NCBI GenBank assembly: GCA_038093515.1
Contig: JBBPSI010000003.1
Span: 310,001-374,000 of the forward strand
DNA length: 64,000 nucleotides
Source of the DNA: Butyriboletus loyo
Lineage: Eukaryota; Basidiomycota; Agaricomycetes; Boletales; Boletaceae
Direction: 5' to 3'
In this document: positions 10,822 through 22,848 of the stretch, one piece after another
Layout of the letters: each line of letters opens with the position of its first letter
Numbering within the stretch: the first letter of the stretch is position 1
Notes under the pieces: model-generated
The model's database searches: none
Told to the model about the DNA's origin: nothing
What the model saw: the letters and a program-made list of their open reading frames with translations, nothing else
Translations under genes and position numbers: made by a program

Positions 10822-11560
10822 GAGAAGTGGAAACTATGATTGGCCAACTACAGTGTGATTATGAAGGAGGTATAAACACCTTGTTGATCAAGGATGAAAT
10901 CATACTGCAAGTGAGACATAGTAGCACTCCATAAGTTGTGTGAAAACAAAATTGCTGGTGGAACATTATGATATGAAAGAAAAGAAAATGCAAGTGGGAT
11001 GTCAACCAAGCTAGGACTCCACAATTTGGTTAAGCAGAGCTACTCATGACACATCATCAAAACAAGCAAGGTGGATGAGAAAATGGCCATAGAAAAAGAA
11101 TTGAATTTTACATGTGAAAAATATCCTTGTACTGATGCATCCTATTGTTGGGGTGGACAGTGCAACAAACTTGCAAGATCAAGACACAACACCATGCACT
11201 GTCCTCAGGGCAATGGCAGGTGGTACTGGATCAGATTATGTAGTGAAGCTGATGAAATGTAATTTTGATGTTCTTATCAAAAGCACAGCAAGGACTTGAA
11301 ATAAATGACCAATCAGACTTTGTAGATGGAACTGCCTTCTTGAACTCTGCTCAGGAAGTGTGCTTGCAAATTCCCATGTCCTTCATCATGGATTTCGTAG
11401 CCATGAATTTGTATGTAGTATTTTACTGCTGAAGGTTGACTGGCTGGAAGCATTGCATTCCTATCATATTGAGCAAATCTAATGACAGCTCTGGGTGGTA
11501 GGTCCTCTCGCTTGAGTGAAAGAATGTACAAGTGACAGTGAATCTGTCCATCGTTGTGGA
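10822..11560. other. AT-rich, CpG-depleted intergenic block
   Basis: Between 10,816 and 11,508 only one CG (near 11,396) was seen. The sequence is AT-rich with plentiful TG and CA. Minus-strand frames around 11,313-11,570 look weakly coding (for example REDLPPRAVIRFAQYDRN), but I recognise no family. It may be an old methylated repeat or a gene fragment. Confidence 0.7.
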
Positions 11561-11790
11561 CGTTTCAAACAGCACCGGCGGAGAAATTGGGACAGGAAGC
11601 GGATGACGTCCTGCCTGTTTCAGCCGTCATCCAGATATTCTGACCAACCCATAGTCTTGTAACGGGGGGGGACAGAGGTGGGCCGTCGGACAGAAACCAT
11701 GTCCGTCGGGGAAGAGGCTGTAGCAAAGATGCTGATGTTGATGCAGCGGTTCCTTGGTGTGTGGGAAGGAGGCGGTGGGGATAACAAGGC

Positions 11791-11830
11791 AAAAAAAAGA
11801 AAAGAAAAGAAAAGAAAAGAAAAAAAAAGA
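11791..11830. repeat. A-rich AAAAG microsatellite
   Basis: About 40 bp of A runs with repeated AAAAG units, upstream of the RFX-type gene. It is followed by a long pyrimidine-rich leader to 12,154, as is common in front of fungal genes. Confidence 0.9.
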
Positions 11831-12154
11831 TAGGTACCTGGAATATAGGACGTTGCCTTGACCACCGACTGTACGCTCTAGTCCCTGCGATCTCGTCACA
11901 GCTGCAAAACGGCTACTCGCTGCCCTCCCCTCCCCACGCGCTCTTGTTTCTTTTCGCTATACTTGTCTTTTTCTTTACCTTGGCCTACGGGGTAGTCCTG
12001 CTTTGTTATCTCCCCCCCACTTCCTGGCCATCCCCCGCTCCCTTCCCGCCACCTCCCTTCTGTTCGTTTTTCTTTCCCCTTCCACCGGCTGGTCCGCCTA
12101 TTCGCTGCGTCGGTCAAATCCCCAGCTCAACACCCTCTTTCTCTCCTCGTTCGT

Positions 12155-15119
12155 ATGGCTGCCGTAAATCTCCAGACAATCGCTTCAAACATCCCCTTTG
12201 ATTTCTTGCCACCCAGCCACCCTCATTCTCATCCTCATTCTCGCTCAAACTCGATCTCCTCCTCCTCTACCCATTCGCCTCATTCCCGTCCCCAGTCTTC
12301 CCAGGACATCGTCCCTCGCATGCCACCCGGCGTTCCCCCTTCCTCAGACGACCCTTACCGTCTCTCCTCCGCCTACTTCGGCAGCGATCCAGCACGCCAC
12401 TCTTCTGTGTATTCGCTCCCTTCGGCAGACTTGTCCCCTTGTCAATCTCCTCCGAACAGTAATATGACTAATCCCGCGCTAAAGGGCCATATTCGCCAGA
12501 CCCATCTCAGGGCCCGTGCCGCGGCTTCTCCTTACCCTCGTGACACAGAGAGCGTCCACTCCTCCTCGAGCGAAACCGACGATCTCACCATGTTTCTCGG
12601 AAACACCCCCGACTATTCTACCATGTATGGGCCCGGTCAACCGATGCCAACTAATCACCAAGAACCTAGACAGTCCCCAGGCATTTTCGGCAGGATGTCT
12701 ATCAGTCCCGATCATGCCCTCCAGAAATTAGCGGCTAACGTACGGGTCGCAACCACCACCAGTGCTTCTGACCGAGCGAAGCAGATTTTCGTTCAGGCTT
12801 GGTGTGTTCCTATGCTTCCCTTCCCGTGTTCCAATTCTCACACTTTCACATTCCAGGTTAACAGCCAACTATGCACCTTATCCTGACGGCAATGTACCAC
12901 GCCAGGGCCTTTATTTTTCATACCGCAGGGTTTGCGACCAGTACCAAATCCCTCACATTAATACTGCGACGCTCGGCAAGGCCATCAGACTCTGTTTTCC
13001 CACTATCAAAACAAGGCGTCTGGGTGTTCGCGGGAATAGCAAATATCATTGTGCGTGTCTTACAGCCTTCCCATCAGATGTCGATCGGAAAATTTATTGT
13101 TTGTCTTTTTCTGGCAGATTGTGGCATTCGTCCCGCAACTTCGGCGGAAGCCGAATTTTTGCAGGATTACATCCGCAAGTCAAACAATAACGCAGGTCAG
13201 TCATCCATCAACGCCGCTCGTGCCGCGCAGGAGTCGGGAGAGAACGCAAACAAGGGCGAGGAGCGATCAGACGAGGATGACGATGAAGATTCTGAAGGGT
13301 CCAGCGCTTCCAAGCGAAACTCCCTTGTGCTTTCAGGAGACCTCAAAGGCAGCATCACGTTCGAAGATATAAGTGATAAGACCCCGACCGTAGGCAGCCT
13401 ATCGTCGCAAGCTCAAGTCCTGGCCAGGAGTAACTCTTACCCCACTCACACTCCCATCCGTCGACATACCAACCAACCAGAGGCCAGTATCGCATCACAG
13501 CCCACGTTAACTCTCGCGCCCAATGCCGATGGTCAATATGTCCAACTACAACAACATCTCTCAGTCCGCCATATGGCCCATTTCCCGTCCATCGAGGAAG
13601 CCATTGGAGCCAGTTCCGCTTCTGCCCAGTGTATTGCTGGGAGAGAAGTATGGGGTTGGTTCCAAGACCACTTGGATGCAGTCCTGGAGAGCGCCCGCGC
13701 TTTCCGATTTGACCAGTTTGAGATGCATCTCAGGGGATTCTGGTCGACCTTGACAGGCACTCACCGTGAGGTTGTTCATGCACCCGCGATTGCGGGACTG
13801 ATGGCCAAGGCCGATGCCATTGTGTATGATGTAAGTCTGCGAGTTGCCGCTTCTGTGCTGCTGCTCAACCGTGATTAGGAAATACTCGAGTTCCTCAGGT
13901 CCCAGATGCTCTCCCCTCTCCCCACAGCTTCTTTGAACAGCTTGCGCCAACTTGCCAGTCAGATGGAAAAAATTCTCCTCCTCGCTCTCGAAGGGTACGG
14001 GACCACATTCGTTGAGCCAAAGGTTGAGCTAGGAGCACGTTTTGGGCATCTAGTCTGTACGTGCACACTCGCGTGGATGGTGGGACATTTCTCGATTGAC
14101 GTTCCTTATCTAGTACGATTCGTGGACATCTACCAAGTCACACAAGCCTTGAATACGGTTCTCACCAATCAAAAACAGCTCGCTGAGATGCGTCGATCTT
14201 GGCAAAAGGTAGATTTTGAATCCGTTCGCAACCAATCGGCATTGGTTTGCAACTGCCGGCACGAAGATCTCGTCCAGCTTCTCGAGGTGGAATTTGTTGC
14301 GATGATGGATGGTCTTGCGAAGAGCAACGAGCCCGTCAGAGAAGTGATGGCATGGGCAGATAAGTGTACAGAGAGACTCATGGAACAGCGCATTGGAGCT
14401 AGCGACGACAGAGGAGCGATGAGTCCTCGTAGCGTACTCATTCGCTGGGGATATGTAACTAACCAAGTCATGAGGGATCTCGTAAGTTTTATTTTTTTTG
14501 TCCAAGCTACCTCATGTGGATCTGACATTCGGTGCCAGACCATCAGGAGTGACCCTGCGTTTGGCGCTTTTCAGATAATGAAATTATTCCTCGAGTAAGT
14601 TTTGTTTTCACCCCGTTTTCGTTGTAACACTGCTCACGAACACACAGTGACTGGATCGCGGTAAACGTTCTGCGGAATGTTGCTTTGTCCACCAATTCCG
14701 TGGCTGCCTCCGTCGAACCAGTAATCCAGCAACAATTCTTTTCCCTTTCACCCATGGCTGGGCAAGAGAGCTTCACTCCTTCTGAGGCTCGCTCACAACA
14801 CGTTATGAATCACACTCCGACAACCTCCAGCATGTTGGCTGCGTTGCAACAGGATCCATTCCCTGCTGGCGCGCTGGACGCCTCAGCTTCCGGTTTCAAT
14901 TCTGATGCATATGGAGGACTAAACTACATGGATACTTCGGTTACCCCCGAGGATTCGATACCTTCTGTCCATCAAGCTGGCCTTGCGTTCTCCGAGTACG
15001 CGACGACGAATACGTTCGATGTCGCACCGTTTTCGACTCAAGATCTGAGTTTGCCTGGTAATGGTAGCGAGCCAGCGCAGCGCGAAACTGAAACTATTAA
15101 AGCAGAGGCTGCGTCTTGA
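12155..15119 (+). CDS. RFX-type winged-helix transcription factor, 875 aa
   Basis: Seven exons (12155-12801, 12857-13050, 13118-13830, 13879-14056, 14114-14481, 14539-14594, 14648-15119) total exactly 876 codons. Residues about 195-295 form an RFX DNA-binding domain: VQAWLTANYAPYPDGNVPR, then LYFSYRRVCDQY, GKAIRLCFPTIKTRRLGV and GNSKYHYCGIRP, spread across two introns. Ser/Pro-rich disordered sequence lies before it and an acidic stretch after it. A helical region at residues 400-700 corresponds to the conserved C-terminal part of RFX proteins. RFX proteins bind X-box DNA; yeast Crt1/Rfx1 represses DNA-damage genes, and a similar role is possible here. The 57-nt fourth intron has no stop and could be retained. 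Confidence 0.93.
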
Positions 15120-15407
15120 ATGATCAGCATCGACCATACTTTCTGTCGTTGCTGAGTTGTGCAGAAAACTTAATATAGTCTGCAAGTATATATGACCACG
15201 TTCCTCAGCCCATCATTTATTACTACCTTGCTCCGTATTTGTACCGACCGTTTGTTTTTCGAAAAAGTTGTGCTCACTACTGTATAGGCTTTGACCTGAA
15301 TAATACTAGTGTTCCTTTACTTGCAATCGGACGAGAATGGTTTCCTGATATAAGTAGCACCAAGATTTAATAATATACGGACGGTGCTGTAGCGGCTGAT
15401 CCTGCCT

Positions 15408-17148
15408 CTATTCCGCGTCAACAACCTCCACGTTGCCACCCGTTTTATCGTCAGTCAAATTGTTCTCTACCGGGGTGGATACAAAGTCCAGCGGTGTATC
15501 CGCATTACCGTTCGAGTCGACCGACGTTTGGGGACCGTCGGCCGGGTATTCTGGCTTGGTCGCGCTTGTGAGGCGTTGTATTTGCGCTTCTGCTTTGGCG
15601 ATGTTTTCGGCTGTTACACGCGCCTGATTGGCCTCGTACCGCGCTTTCTTCGTTTTCAGGTCCTCGATGACACGTGGAATATCGCCCGCAGCAGTCGGAA
15701 GTGGAATCGCGAACTTAGAAAGTGCGGTAATCGTACCGAAGGGAAGATTTTTAAGGGGATCCGTTTCCTGTGCGGCCTTGGGTATTTTGTCTTTCTTTCC
15801 TCGTTTCCCCTTTCCCGCAAAGTATGTCTCCTCCTCTTCCCCTTTCTTCTTGCGCACCACGAGACCGTCATTGGCAGCCTCCACATGTCTTAGCTCGAGC
15901 TTAGGCACGCCAGCCACTTCGCCTTTCGCAGGTAACGATGACGAGGATGGCACGGCGGTGTCAGAACTCTTTCCCGAAAGCGCCTCGATTATTGTTTGGC
16001 AATCTTCGATCTCTGCTTGATATGCAGGCAGAGAAGCTTCCTCTCGTAGCCGTTGCGCATGTTCCAACTTTTTCTGAGCTTCTTCAGTGGCACGCTGCGC
16101 ACGAGCCCTCTCAGCACGACGAGCACGATCTTCGTTGACTTTGGCCCAGTAGCGGTCGTTTGCCTCCCGGAACTCCTGCGCAGAGGCTCTCTTCTCGTTG
16201 AAGAGGGTATTTATTTGAGCTTGCAAATTGTCCCGCTCTTCAAAGAGCTTGGTGCGGCCAGCATATGCTTCGTCCGACTCCTTCTTGAGATCATCTAGTT
16301 CTACTTTGATCGCGTCGTAACGATCGGAGATGGCTTTGGATTCTGGGTCATCCAGCTGTTGGCGAAGCTCGTCGGTAGCACTCCGGTCTGCGTCGATTGA
16401 ATCCTGGGAGGCCTGGAAACCTTCTACAGCCTTTCGGGTCCGTTTGGACTGTGAGATTTCTTGAAGAGCACGTTTCTCGTCGGCAAGCTTCATACTGCCG
16501 GATTCTACCTGCTTGTCGAGGATTCTGGGCAAGGAATTTAGCGATTCCAGTTGAAAAGCAATCGTAGGAATGGCATACTTGATGTGAGCATCAACCTCAG
16601 CAACAGTTCGGAAAGGTGTCTTGCTCCGCGCAGCTTGCAAGTCCTTCGTCTTGAGATATTTGTTCACATCAGACCGATAGCACGGAAGCAACATGTCTAA
16701 ACGTACCTTCTTTTGTATGCCATCTTGCAAAGCCTTGAGTTGGTCGAGGACCTTCCCTCTAGAAGTTTTGTATGAAAACTGTTGGTCACGTATGCTGTCA
16801 AGTTCCGCACGGAGCGCATTCCGTCTGTCATTCCCCGAAGGCTTGGTGGCCAACGATATTTTCTCTCGGACGGCACTCTGTGAAAATACGATCGGCCAAT
16901 GCATCGACGACGACAAGAACACAACGCACCAACTTTGCCTGCAGTGCCTCAATCTCAGACTTGAGTCTCTCCTGCTCCGCGTCAAAAGGATGTTTGTCAG
17001 GTCTCCCTGAGCTAGTTGTCACCGCACGGTCTGTCTCTAATGGCTTCGACACTGGTGACGGCGGGACGGTGCTTGCTGGAGTTACTTGGGATGTTTTTCC
17101 AGATGCAGAGCCATTGGGAGCAGAAGGCTTGACTTTCGACGCGGGCAT
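15408..17148 (-). CDS. BFR1: Bfr1-type mRNP and nuclear segregation protein, 525 aa
   Basis: Four exons (17148-16930, 16877-16707, 16649-16579, 16524-15408) give 526 codons. The protein is almost wholly coiled coil. The Bfr1 signature lies near residues 120-190: KDLQAARSKTPFRTVAEVDA, QVESGSMKLADEKRALQEIS and RTRKAVEGF. The C-terminal third carries a basic KGKRGKKDK patch and a low-complexity tail. Yeast Bfr1 associates with polyribosomal mRNP complexes at the ER and affects secretion and ploidy. The second and third introns (57 and 54 nt) are stop-free multiples of three, so retained forms would still be open. It starts 108 bp downstream of the end of NHP2 on the same strand. Confidence 0.92.
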
Positions 17149-17256
17149 GGCTGAGAGTGGTACGAAGAAAGAAATGAAGTGTGTGTGAACGTGGCAAATT
17201 ACTATCTCGGCTACGGCTACCCAACAACAAGTTGCAGCAAACTGACAAACGGCAGG

Positions 17257-17979
17257 TCAGAAAACGACCTTGGCATCGAGCTTCGTCACGTCCCGACGAC
17301 ATTCCTCGTATAGTTCCCGGTAATCGTCCTCACCGCCGTCCCCACCGTCTTCCTTCTGGGCCTTGCGCTTCAGATGTGGACATATCATGACACAGCTCGT
17401 CGGTCGTTTTGTCGAGCTGGCATGCCCAAGCTCTTCTTTGGATGCCACGAATACATAGGGTATCTGCGCGTCCTCGGAGAGTACAGGAAGATGCGATATG
17501 ATGTCGATGGGATTTATATCAGCAGCGAGAATAAGTAACCTGGAAATGAAAGTGTCGCAAGTGTCGCAAGCAGCACGGAGCGGATTACTTACCCTTGCTC
17601 CCCTTTGCGGATACCCTTGACGACCTCTTTTACACCACGTTTGACCTGCCTAGCTTTGGATGCTGAGGACAACATAAATGCACGAGCATGGAATCGGCAG
17701 GTCAGGACCTCACCTTTCTTGACCGTTTTGTACAACTTTTTCACTAGCTTTTTCTGTGCAAGAGGTTGCGCAATGGGAGAAAGATCCTCGACGGGGATGA
17801 CAATCTCCTCCTTGTCTTTTCTTGTTTTCTTCGTAGGCTGGACCTGGGTAAGACCATAAAGGCCACAGTCTGATGGTCAGGAAACGCACCGAGGACGCGT
17901 CCTCGATTTCGACAACCTCGGCTGGTGACGCATCTGCCTTTCTCTTTTTCTCCTTCTTTTCGCTCTTGTCCTTGCCCAT
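17257..17979 (-). CDS. NHP2: H/ACA snoRNP protein Nhp2, 190 aa
   Basis: Exons 17979-17890, 17843-17714, 17662-17593 and 17539-17257 sum to 191 codons. A Lys-rich N-terminus (MGKDKSEKKEKKRK) precedes an L7Ae/Nhp2 fold at residues about 50-165. Its hallmarks are KLYKTVKKASKARQVKRGVK, EVVKGIRKGEQGLLILAADI and PIDIISHLPVLSEDAQIPYV. Nhp2 binds H/ACA snoRNAs with Cbf5, Gar1 and Nop10 in the nucleolus and is needed for pseudouridylation of rRNA. The C-terminus, after CPHLKRKAQKE, has a short acidic insert ahead of the conserved ELYEECRRDV helix. Only 91 bp separate its start from the end of the JmjC gene. Confidence 0.95.
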
Positions 17980-18070
17980 GTTGCGAGCCTCGACAGTCGT
18001 GTACTAGATGGGTACAGAATACAGGGAAATGTGACGTGACACACGCGTGACAAAAGGATCCATCCCTCAA

Positions 18071-19426
18071 CTAATCGACGCCCCCCCGAAGCATGTTCAG
18101 CCATACCCAATTGATCCCCTGAAGCTCCGCATCATACCACCAATTCAATGCGATGGTGACATCGCCCGACTGTCTGACAAAGTGCCACCAGCCAACAGGG
18201 AGGTACAGTGTGTCTCCCGCAGTCAGTGTAATGTGCATCGGGTGAGCCTCCGGTGGCAATGCGCCCGGAAGGTCAGGGTTTGGGATCGAAGACCATCGCA
18301 CAGGTGAAGCTTCATCTGATGGATGGAGATAAAGCTCTGGGGTCGCATCAGCGCGGGTGTACACAGCATGCGGGTATAACCTCTCTACTTCCATCAGCAA
18401 CGACACGAAGATGGCAGTGTGTAGCACAAACCTTCCAAACACCATCCTTCGCTTGGTGGTAGCAATGTGAAATGTTTGGTGCCACGGACGACGGTGTATA
18501 TGTTCTCATAAGGGTCTACGCTCTTTCGATCACGTCTAGAAGGTTGAGAAATTGCCGGGCACCGCACCACTGTGTATGCTTGTAACGCTGTCGCTGCCCC
18601 CGATCCATACATTTACAGCGTCAGGAGTACGATCTAGTTGGTCTCTCAGGACAACCGGAAGACACTGTCATGAACCGATGACGAACCCAGTGCATCACGA
18701 ACAAAGTCGACTTCGGGAGGGACATCTGCTCGCAGGGCCGCGAACTCTGAAGTATCCTCTCCGTCAGAGAAGAAATCTTCCGAATATAAATTTCCGTTCT
18801 GCGATTGCAGATAATGGACATATTGTTCATCTGAATCATGGTATGGTCCGATTGTGTCAACCAGAATGAAAAATGAATACAAGTCACCTGATCGTAATTT
18901 CTTGAGAAGGTCACGAAGGGTCATGAGGTCTATGAACGGCTCGGCAAAGTATACTTTTCCGTCCGGAACGCGGGTGACTGCATCTGCTCGACTGGCCGTC
19001 GTTCAGTCATGTTTCTGAAAAACAGTCACGAATATTGAAAGTCATACCCATCGGGAGTCACCGCAACTGAGATATCCTGATCACCCATTTTTTGAACAAG
19101 ATAGTCGTCTGTCCACTTTGTCAAAGCCGGAAATTCTACCCCTAAGGGACAGCGCGTTAGCCTCGCTGGGATGACACAACGCGGATCAGATCAGTACCCT
19201 TGATGACCACTGGTCTCGATAAATGGGCGAGCCTTGCAAACTCCAGGGGCGTTGGTGGTTGATCAAGGACGCGGTATGATGAACCGTTCATCTCTGACCT
19301 TTGCCAATGGGTCAACCACCACCACCTACATGGGAACGGCGACTGACCAAAATACTCCCTGGATATCCATTTCAATAGCTCCTTACTGGTAGGAGGCCGC
19401 TGTTCAGTGTCCTGATCGTCCGACAT
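18071..19426 (-). CDS. JmjC-domain hydroxylase, JMJD7-like
   Basis: The start is the first ATG (MSDDQDTEQRPP). About eight short introns are needed. Landmarks in order: RPVVIKGVEFPALTKWTDDY, DISVAVTPDG, DAVTRVPDGKVYFAEPF, EVDFVRDAL, then the cupin core WIGGSDSVTSIHSDPYENIY with the iron-binding H-x-D. Next come VRGTKHFTLLPPSEGWCLE and TAGDTLYLPVGWWHFVRQS with the distal His, and NWWYD. This order and length fit JMJD7, a 2-oxoglutarate/Fe(II) lysyl hydroxylase acting on DRG GTPases in animals; the substrate here is inferred. It is divergent from ELG1 across a 169-bp shared promoter. Confidence 0.88.
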
Positions 19427-19477
19427 CAACTTGGACAAGTCCAAGCCCCGACTCTGCCTTGAACTTGGCTATTCGAA

Positions 19478-19532
19478 CACGTGTGACACGTCACGCGACG
19501 CGCTCCAAGTGCCAATTCCCACTTGGACGCGT
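19478..19532. promoter_or_regulatory. E-box and MCB-like sites in the shared promoter
   Basis: Between the JmjC gene (start 19426, -) and ELG1 (start 19596, +) lie a palindromic CACGTG at 19478-19483, an ACGTCACGCGACGCG run just after it, and a perfect ACGCGT at 19527-19532. ACGCGT is the MluI cell-cycle box used by MBF for G1/S genes in yeasts. That would suit the replication gene ELG1. The regulatory role is inferred. Confidence 0.5.
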
Positions 19533-19595
19533 GTCAAGAAGATTCAATCACAGTAAAGATACCCAAGCGTGGCTTGGACAGCGCGGGCCACCATC

Positions 19596-22500
19596 ATGCC
19601 TGAAAAGCGGAGAACAAGAACCACGGGCGGTCAAGTTAAAGTCCAACGGGTACCGTTTCTGTACGTTCTTGTATCATGTAACTCACTAGGCCACCATTCG
19701 TGTCAGGCAGCAACGCAAACGACTCTGAGAGATCTCTTTCAGAGGACAAACTCCGGCACCGGTTCTACTGAGAAAACACAAGACTTGCACCCCGAGCACA
19801 CAGACCCGACAGACCCTTCTCCCCAAGCAGCCGACCCCCATCCTCACACACAACCGTCCAGGCAGCCCAAACCAAGTGCGTGAGCTCATTGTAATATATC
19901 TTAACTTCAAATTATATTGTGATGCACAGGTCAGCTATTTCCCATTTTCACGAAGGTCTCCTCCGTACCAGACAGACTACGAGAGACGGTCATCGACGTG
20001 GATAATACCGAGGTCATAGACATCACTGATGTTTCCTCCGACATCGATTTGTCGACAGAACCGCCTTTATCATCTACTCATCTACCATCTCCCCGTTCAG
20101 AATCTAGCCACGCGACCTCACATTCACCTCCCCGCTCTCCGATAGTTCTCGACGCTCGCCGCTGTGAGAGTGCCACGAGCTTCCCGCATGCCGGGGCGCA
20201 CGAGCACACGCATCCGCACAGAACAAGCAAGAACAAGGAGTTGAATAAACGGACTTTGGGGTTAGGGGATCTTGTGCCTCTCCCTAGTTCATGTTCGCAG
20301 CATGTTCGAGGGATGCAGCATTCTTATACTTCTGGCCAGGCACCCCCCAAGCGTTGCGTATTCCCAAAATTTCGTCCGTCAAAGGAAGGGACATTGAACT
20401 TTCTCAAAAAATGGCAGCAGCCAGATGATACTCCCTCAATTCCTCCGAACCGTATCCACCAGTCTTTGACACCCCAGCAATGCGAAGAGTATTTTCAATC
20501 CCTCAGCCGTGATTACACGGAAGCTCATCCCGCTTTCGCGCGAATACCTATTCATCGAGAAAGGATCCCATTACGCCATGCCGAGACATGGACTCGTCGT
20601 TTTCGTCCCAGGTGTGCGAACGAAGTACTGGGTAATGAACAACACGCTATTTATCTACGAGACTGGCTTAATGCGCTCGAGCTACATTTGCGAGATCGCC
20701 AGCCGGAGGAGCCAGTGTCGAAGGGTGCCACAGCCAGAGAAAACAAAGCAAAAAGTACTTCGAAGCGGGTTGAACCACGAGGCGTGAAGCGCCCCCGGGT
20801 TGTTCGAGCTGTAACCAGGAAACGGGGCAACAAGAAAAGAAGAATGGATTTGGATGACGATCTGGACGACTTTGTGGTCTTTAGCGACGCGGATGAAGAG
20901 CAAGTTGATGACCCTCCTGGGGATTCAGAGGACGAGCTCGCATTCTGTCAGCGCACTCTTGCTCGCCTCCACAGACGTGACACGACTGATATCCACGAAG
21001 TCGCCTCAAACATCGACGCTACAGAAATCAACCACACGACGTCCCGATTGCGGGAACCCGCTCGAACCGACTTTGTTGACAATCTGACCAATACCGTCCT
21101 TATAACTGGTCCCCCTGGCTGCGGGAAGACTGCTGCGGTTTACGCTTGTGCAGAGGAGTTGGGATGGGAGGTTTTCGAGGTGTATCCTGGCATTGGAAGG
21201 CGCAACGGTGCAAACTTGGACCATCTTATCGGAGATGTAGGCAGGAATCATATCGTCCAGACGGTTCACAGGCGGGCGCCAACGAAAATGATTACATTAG
21301 AGGCAAAGGAATCCATGGGACCGCGCGGCTATCTGGCCAAGGGCAAGACGGGACGATCCACCGGATTTTCCAAAACACAAGAAGCAGGGACCGAAGGTCA
21401 GCCTATCAGTGTAGAGGCTGACGGTCTGGGGCATGAGGTGCAACCACTAGCACCGAAGCAAGAGACGGTCTTGTCAGACGAGGCGGCCATCTCCAGGATG
21501 TGGCAAGCTGAATCTGCTAGATCGAGAGCGATGGTTGGGCAGTCTCTTGTGCTGCTAGAAGAAGTGGATATATTGTTCAAAGAAGATGGAGGATTTTGGC
21601 CGGCTGTCATTGAATTCATTCAATGCTGCCAAAGGCCGGTTGTAATGACATGCAACGGTGAGCCCCTCGTTGTGACGAGCTGGTTAGGGATGCGATGATT
21701 GTGCAGATCCTGGTGTAGTTCCTGTTGGCGATCTGCCGCTTCAGAAGGTCCTCGTTTTTGAGCCATGTCCGGCGACCGTGGCAGCCACCTTTCTGCAATG
21801 CCTGTCGCTGAGCGAGGGCTGCCTTGTTCCGCACGAAGACCTGATGGCGCTATATGAAACCACGCATTGGATAGATGGAATAGACATACCAGATGCGCCG
21901 CTTTACCCGAGAACCGAGCCACTGCCGTTGCCAGATCTACGACGGTCTATCACGCAATTGCAAATGTTGTGCGCGGGCGCGAGGCATGGATCAGCATCAG
22001 TGATGCACCAAGGGGAGGAGGCTGAAGGACACGTTCGGCGATCAGCTCGACCAATTTCCGCTGAATGCAGGGTTACGCCAATGGGAAGCACGGCGGAAAA
22101 GGAGTGGTGGCGGGACATGAGGAGTCACAGTGAGCTGATGTCGCATGTCGACGCCCAGTTCTGTAGGTCGTCGATGGCCACGCGGGAGGTGAGTCTGGAT
22201 GGAGTTGTGGATGTGGATGTGCTGAGCGTGGAGTTGCAGACGCTGAGCGTGGGGTTTAGGACGGAGGAAGGGGAGGAGGAGGAGGGGATGGGATATGTTG
22301 TGCTGTCGACGGAGAGGAGAGAGGGGGTGTTTGGCGAGCGTGATGAGCTCATTGCAGAAGAAGCCATCCGGCATTCACGTGGCCTACACGGGGAGCTTGC
22401 CACGGGCCCGATTGCGGCGTCGATCAACCCCGCGGCAAGGCTAACGAGTGAGGACTTCCGTGCTCGCGTGGAGTATCAATCTCGGATGGTGGACGCGTTG

Positions 22501-22746
22501 CAGGGCATCCTCTCGCCGGCAGGCCCGTTGATGCCTCAGCGGAGTGTGTTCCTGGATTACATACCGTGGGTGCGATACATGGTGACGGTGGACGATATTC
22601 TTGAGCGGCGGGCGTGGGACGAGGCGGGGCGGGGACGGGGCGGGCGATGTACGCGGAACAGCATGCGTGGACGACACGTGCGGGGAGTGGGGCTGAGCGA
22701 GGGACAGCGGGCGGTGGTGCGGGGCAGTCAGCTCCTGGGCAGTTGA
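19596..22746 (+). CDS. ELG1: Elg1/ATAD5 clamp-unloader large subunit, 996 aa
   Basis: Four exons (19596-19649, 19707-19875, 19930-21657, 21707-22746) give 997 codons. Near the N-terminus QTTLRDLF resembles a degenerate PCNA-interacting box, followed by SQLFPIFTK. The AAA+ core is at residues about 440-660: Walker [41 protein letters not shown], the Walker B-like [19 protein letters not shown] and the sensor-like [10 protein letters not shown] large helical C-terminal domain follows. In yeast Elg1 replaces Rfc1 in an RFC-like complex that unloads PCNA after replication. The SLVLLEEVD form, not a classical Rfc1 sequence, is what separates it from RFC1. Its promoter carries an ACGCGT box. The first intron (57 nt) is stop-free. 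Confidence 0.92.
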
Positions 22747-22779
22747 CAGAATATAACCATTTCGGGCGAAATAGATGGC

Positions 22780-22785
22780 CACGTG
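22780..22785. promoter_or_regulatory. E-box upstream of the bHLH gene
   Basis: A palindromic CACGTG lies 64 bp before the ATG of the bHLH gene and 34 bp after the ELG1 stop. The encoded bHLH protein has the His, Glu and Arg basic-region residues expected for CACGTG binding, so autoregulation is possible but unproven. Confidence 0.4.
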
Positions 22786-22848
22786 TGTCCACGAGCGTCG
22801 AGTTCTATAACGTCGACTTTCACAGTCTCGCCAGCATCCACCACCGCA

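Noticed and set aside
22614..22848. Extension of the bHLH frame upstream of 22,849
   Set aside because: This overlaps the last codons of ELG1 in another frame, and the start is not an ATG in good context. The model from 22,849 sums to whole codons.
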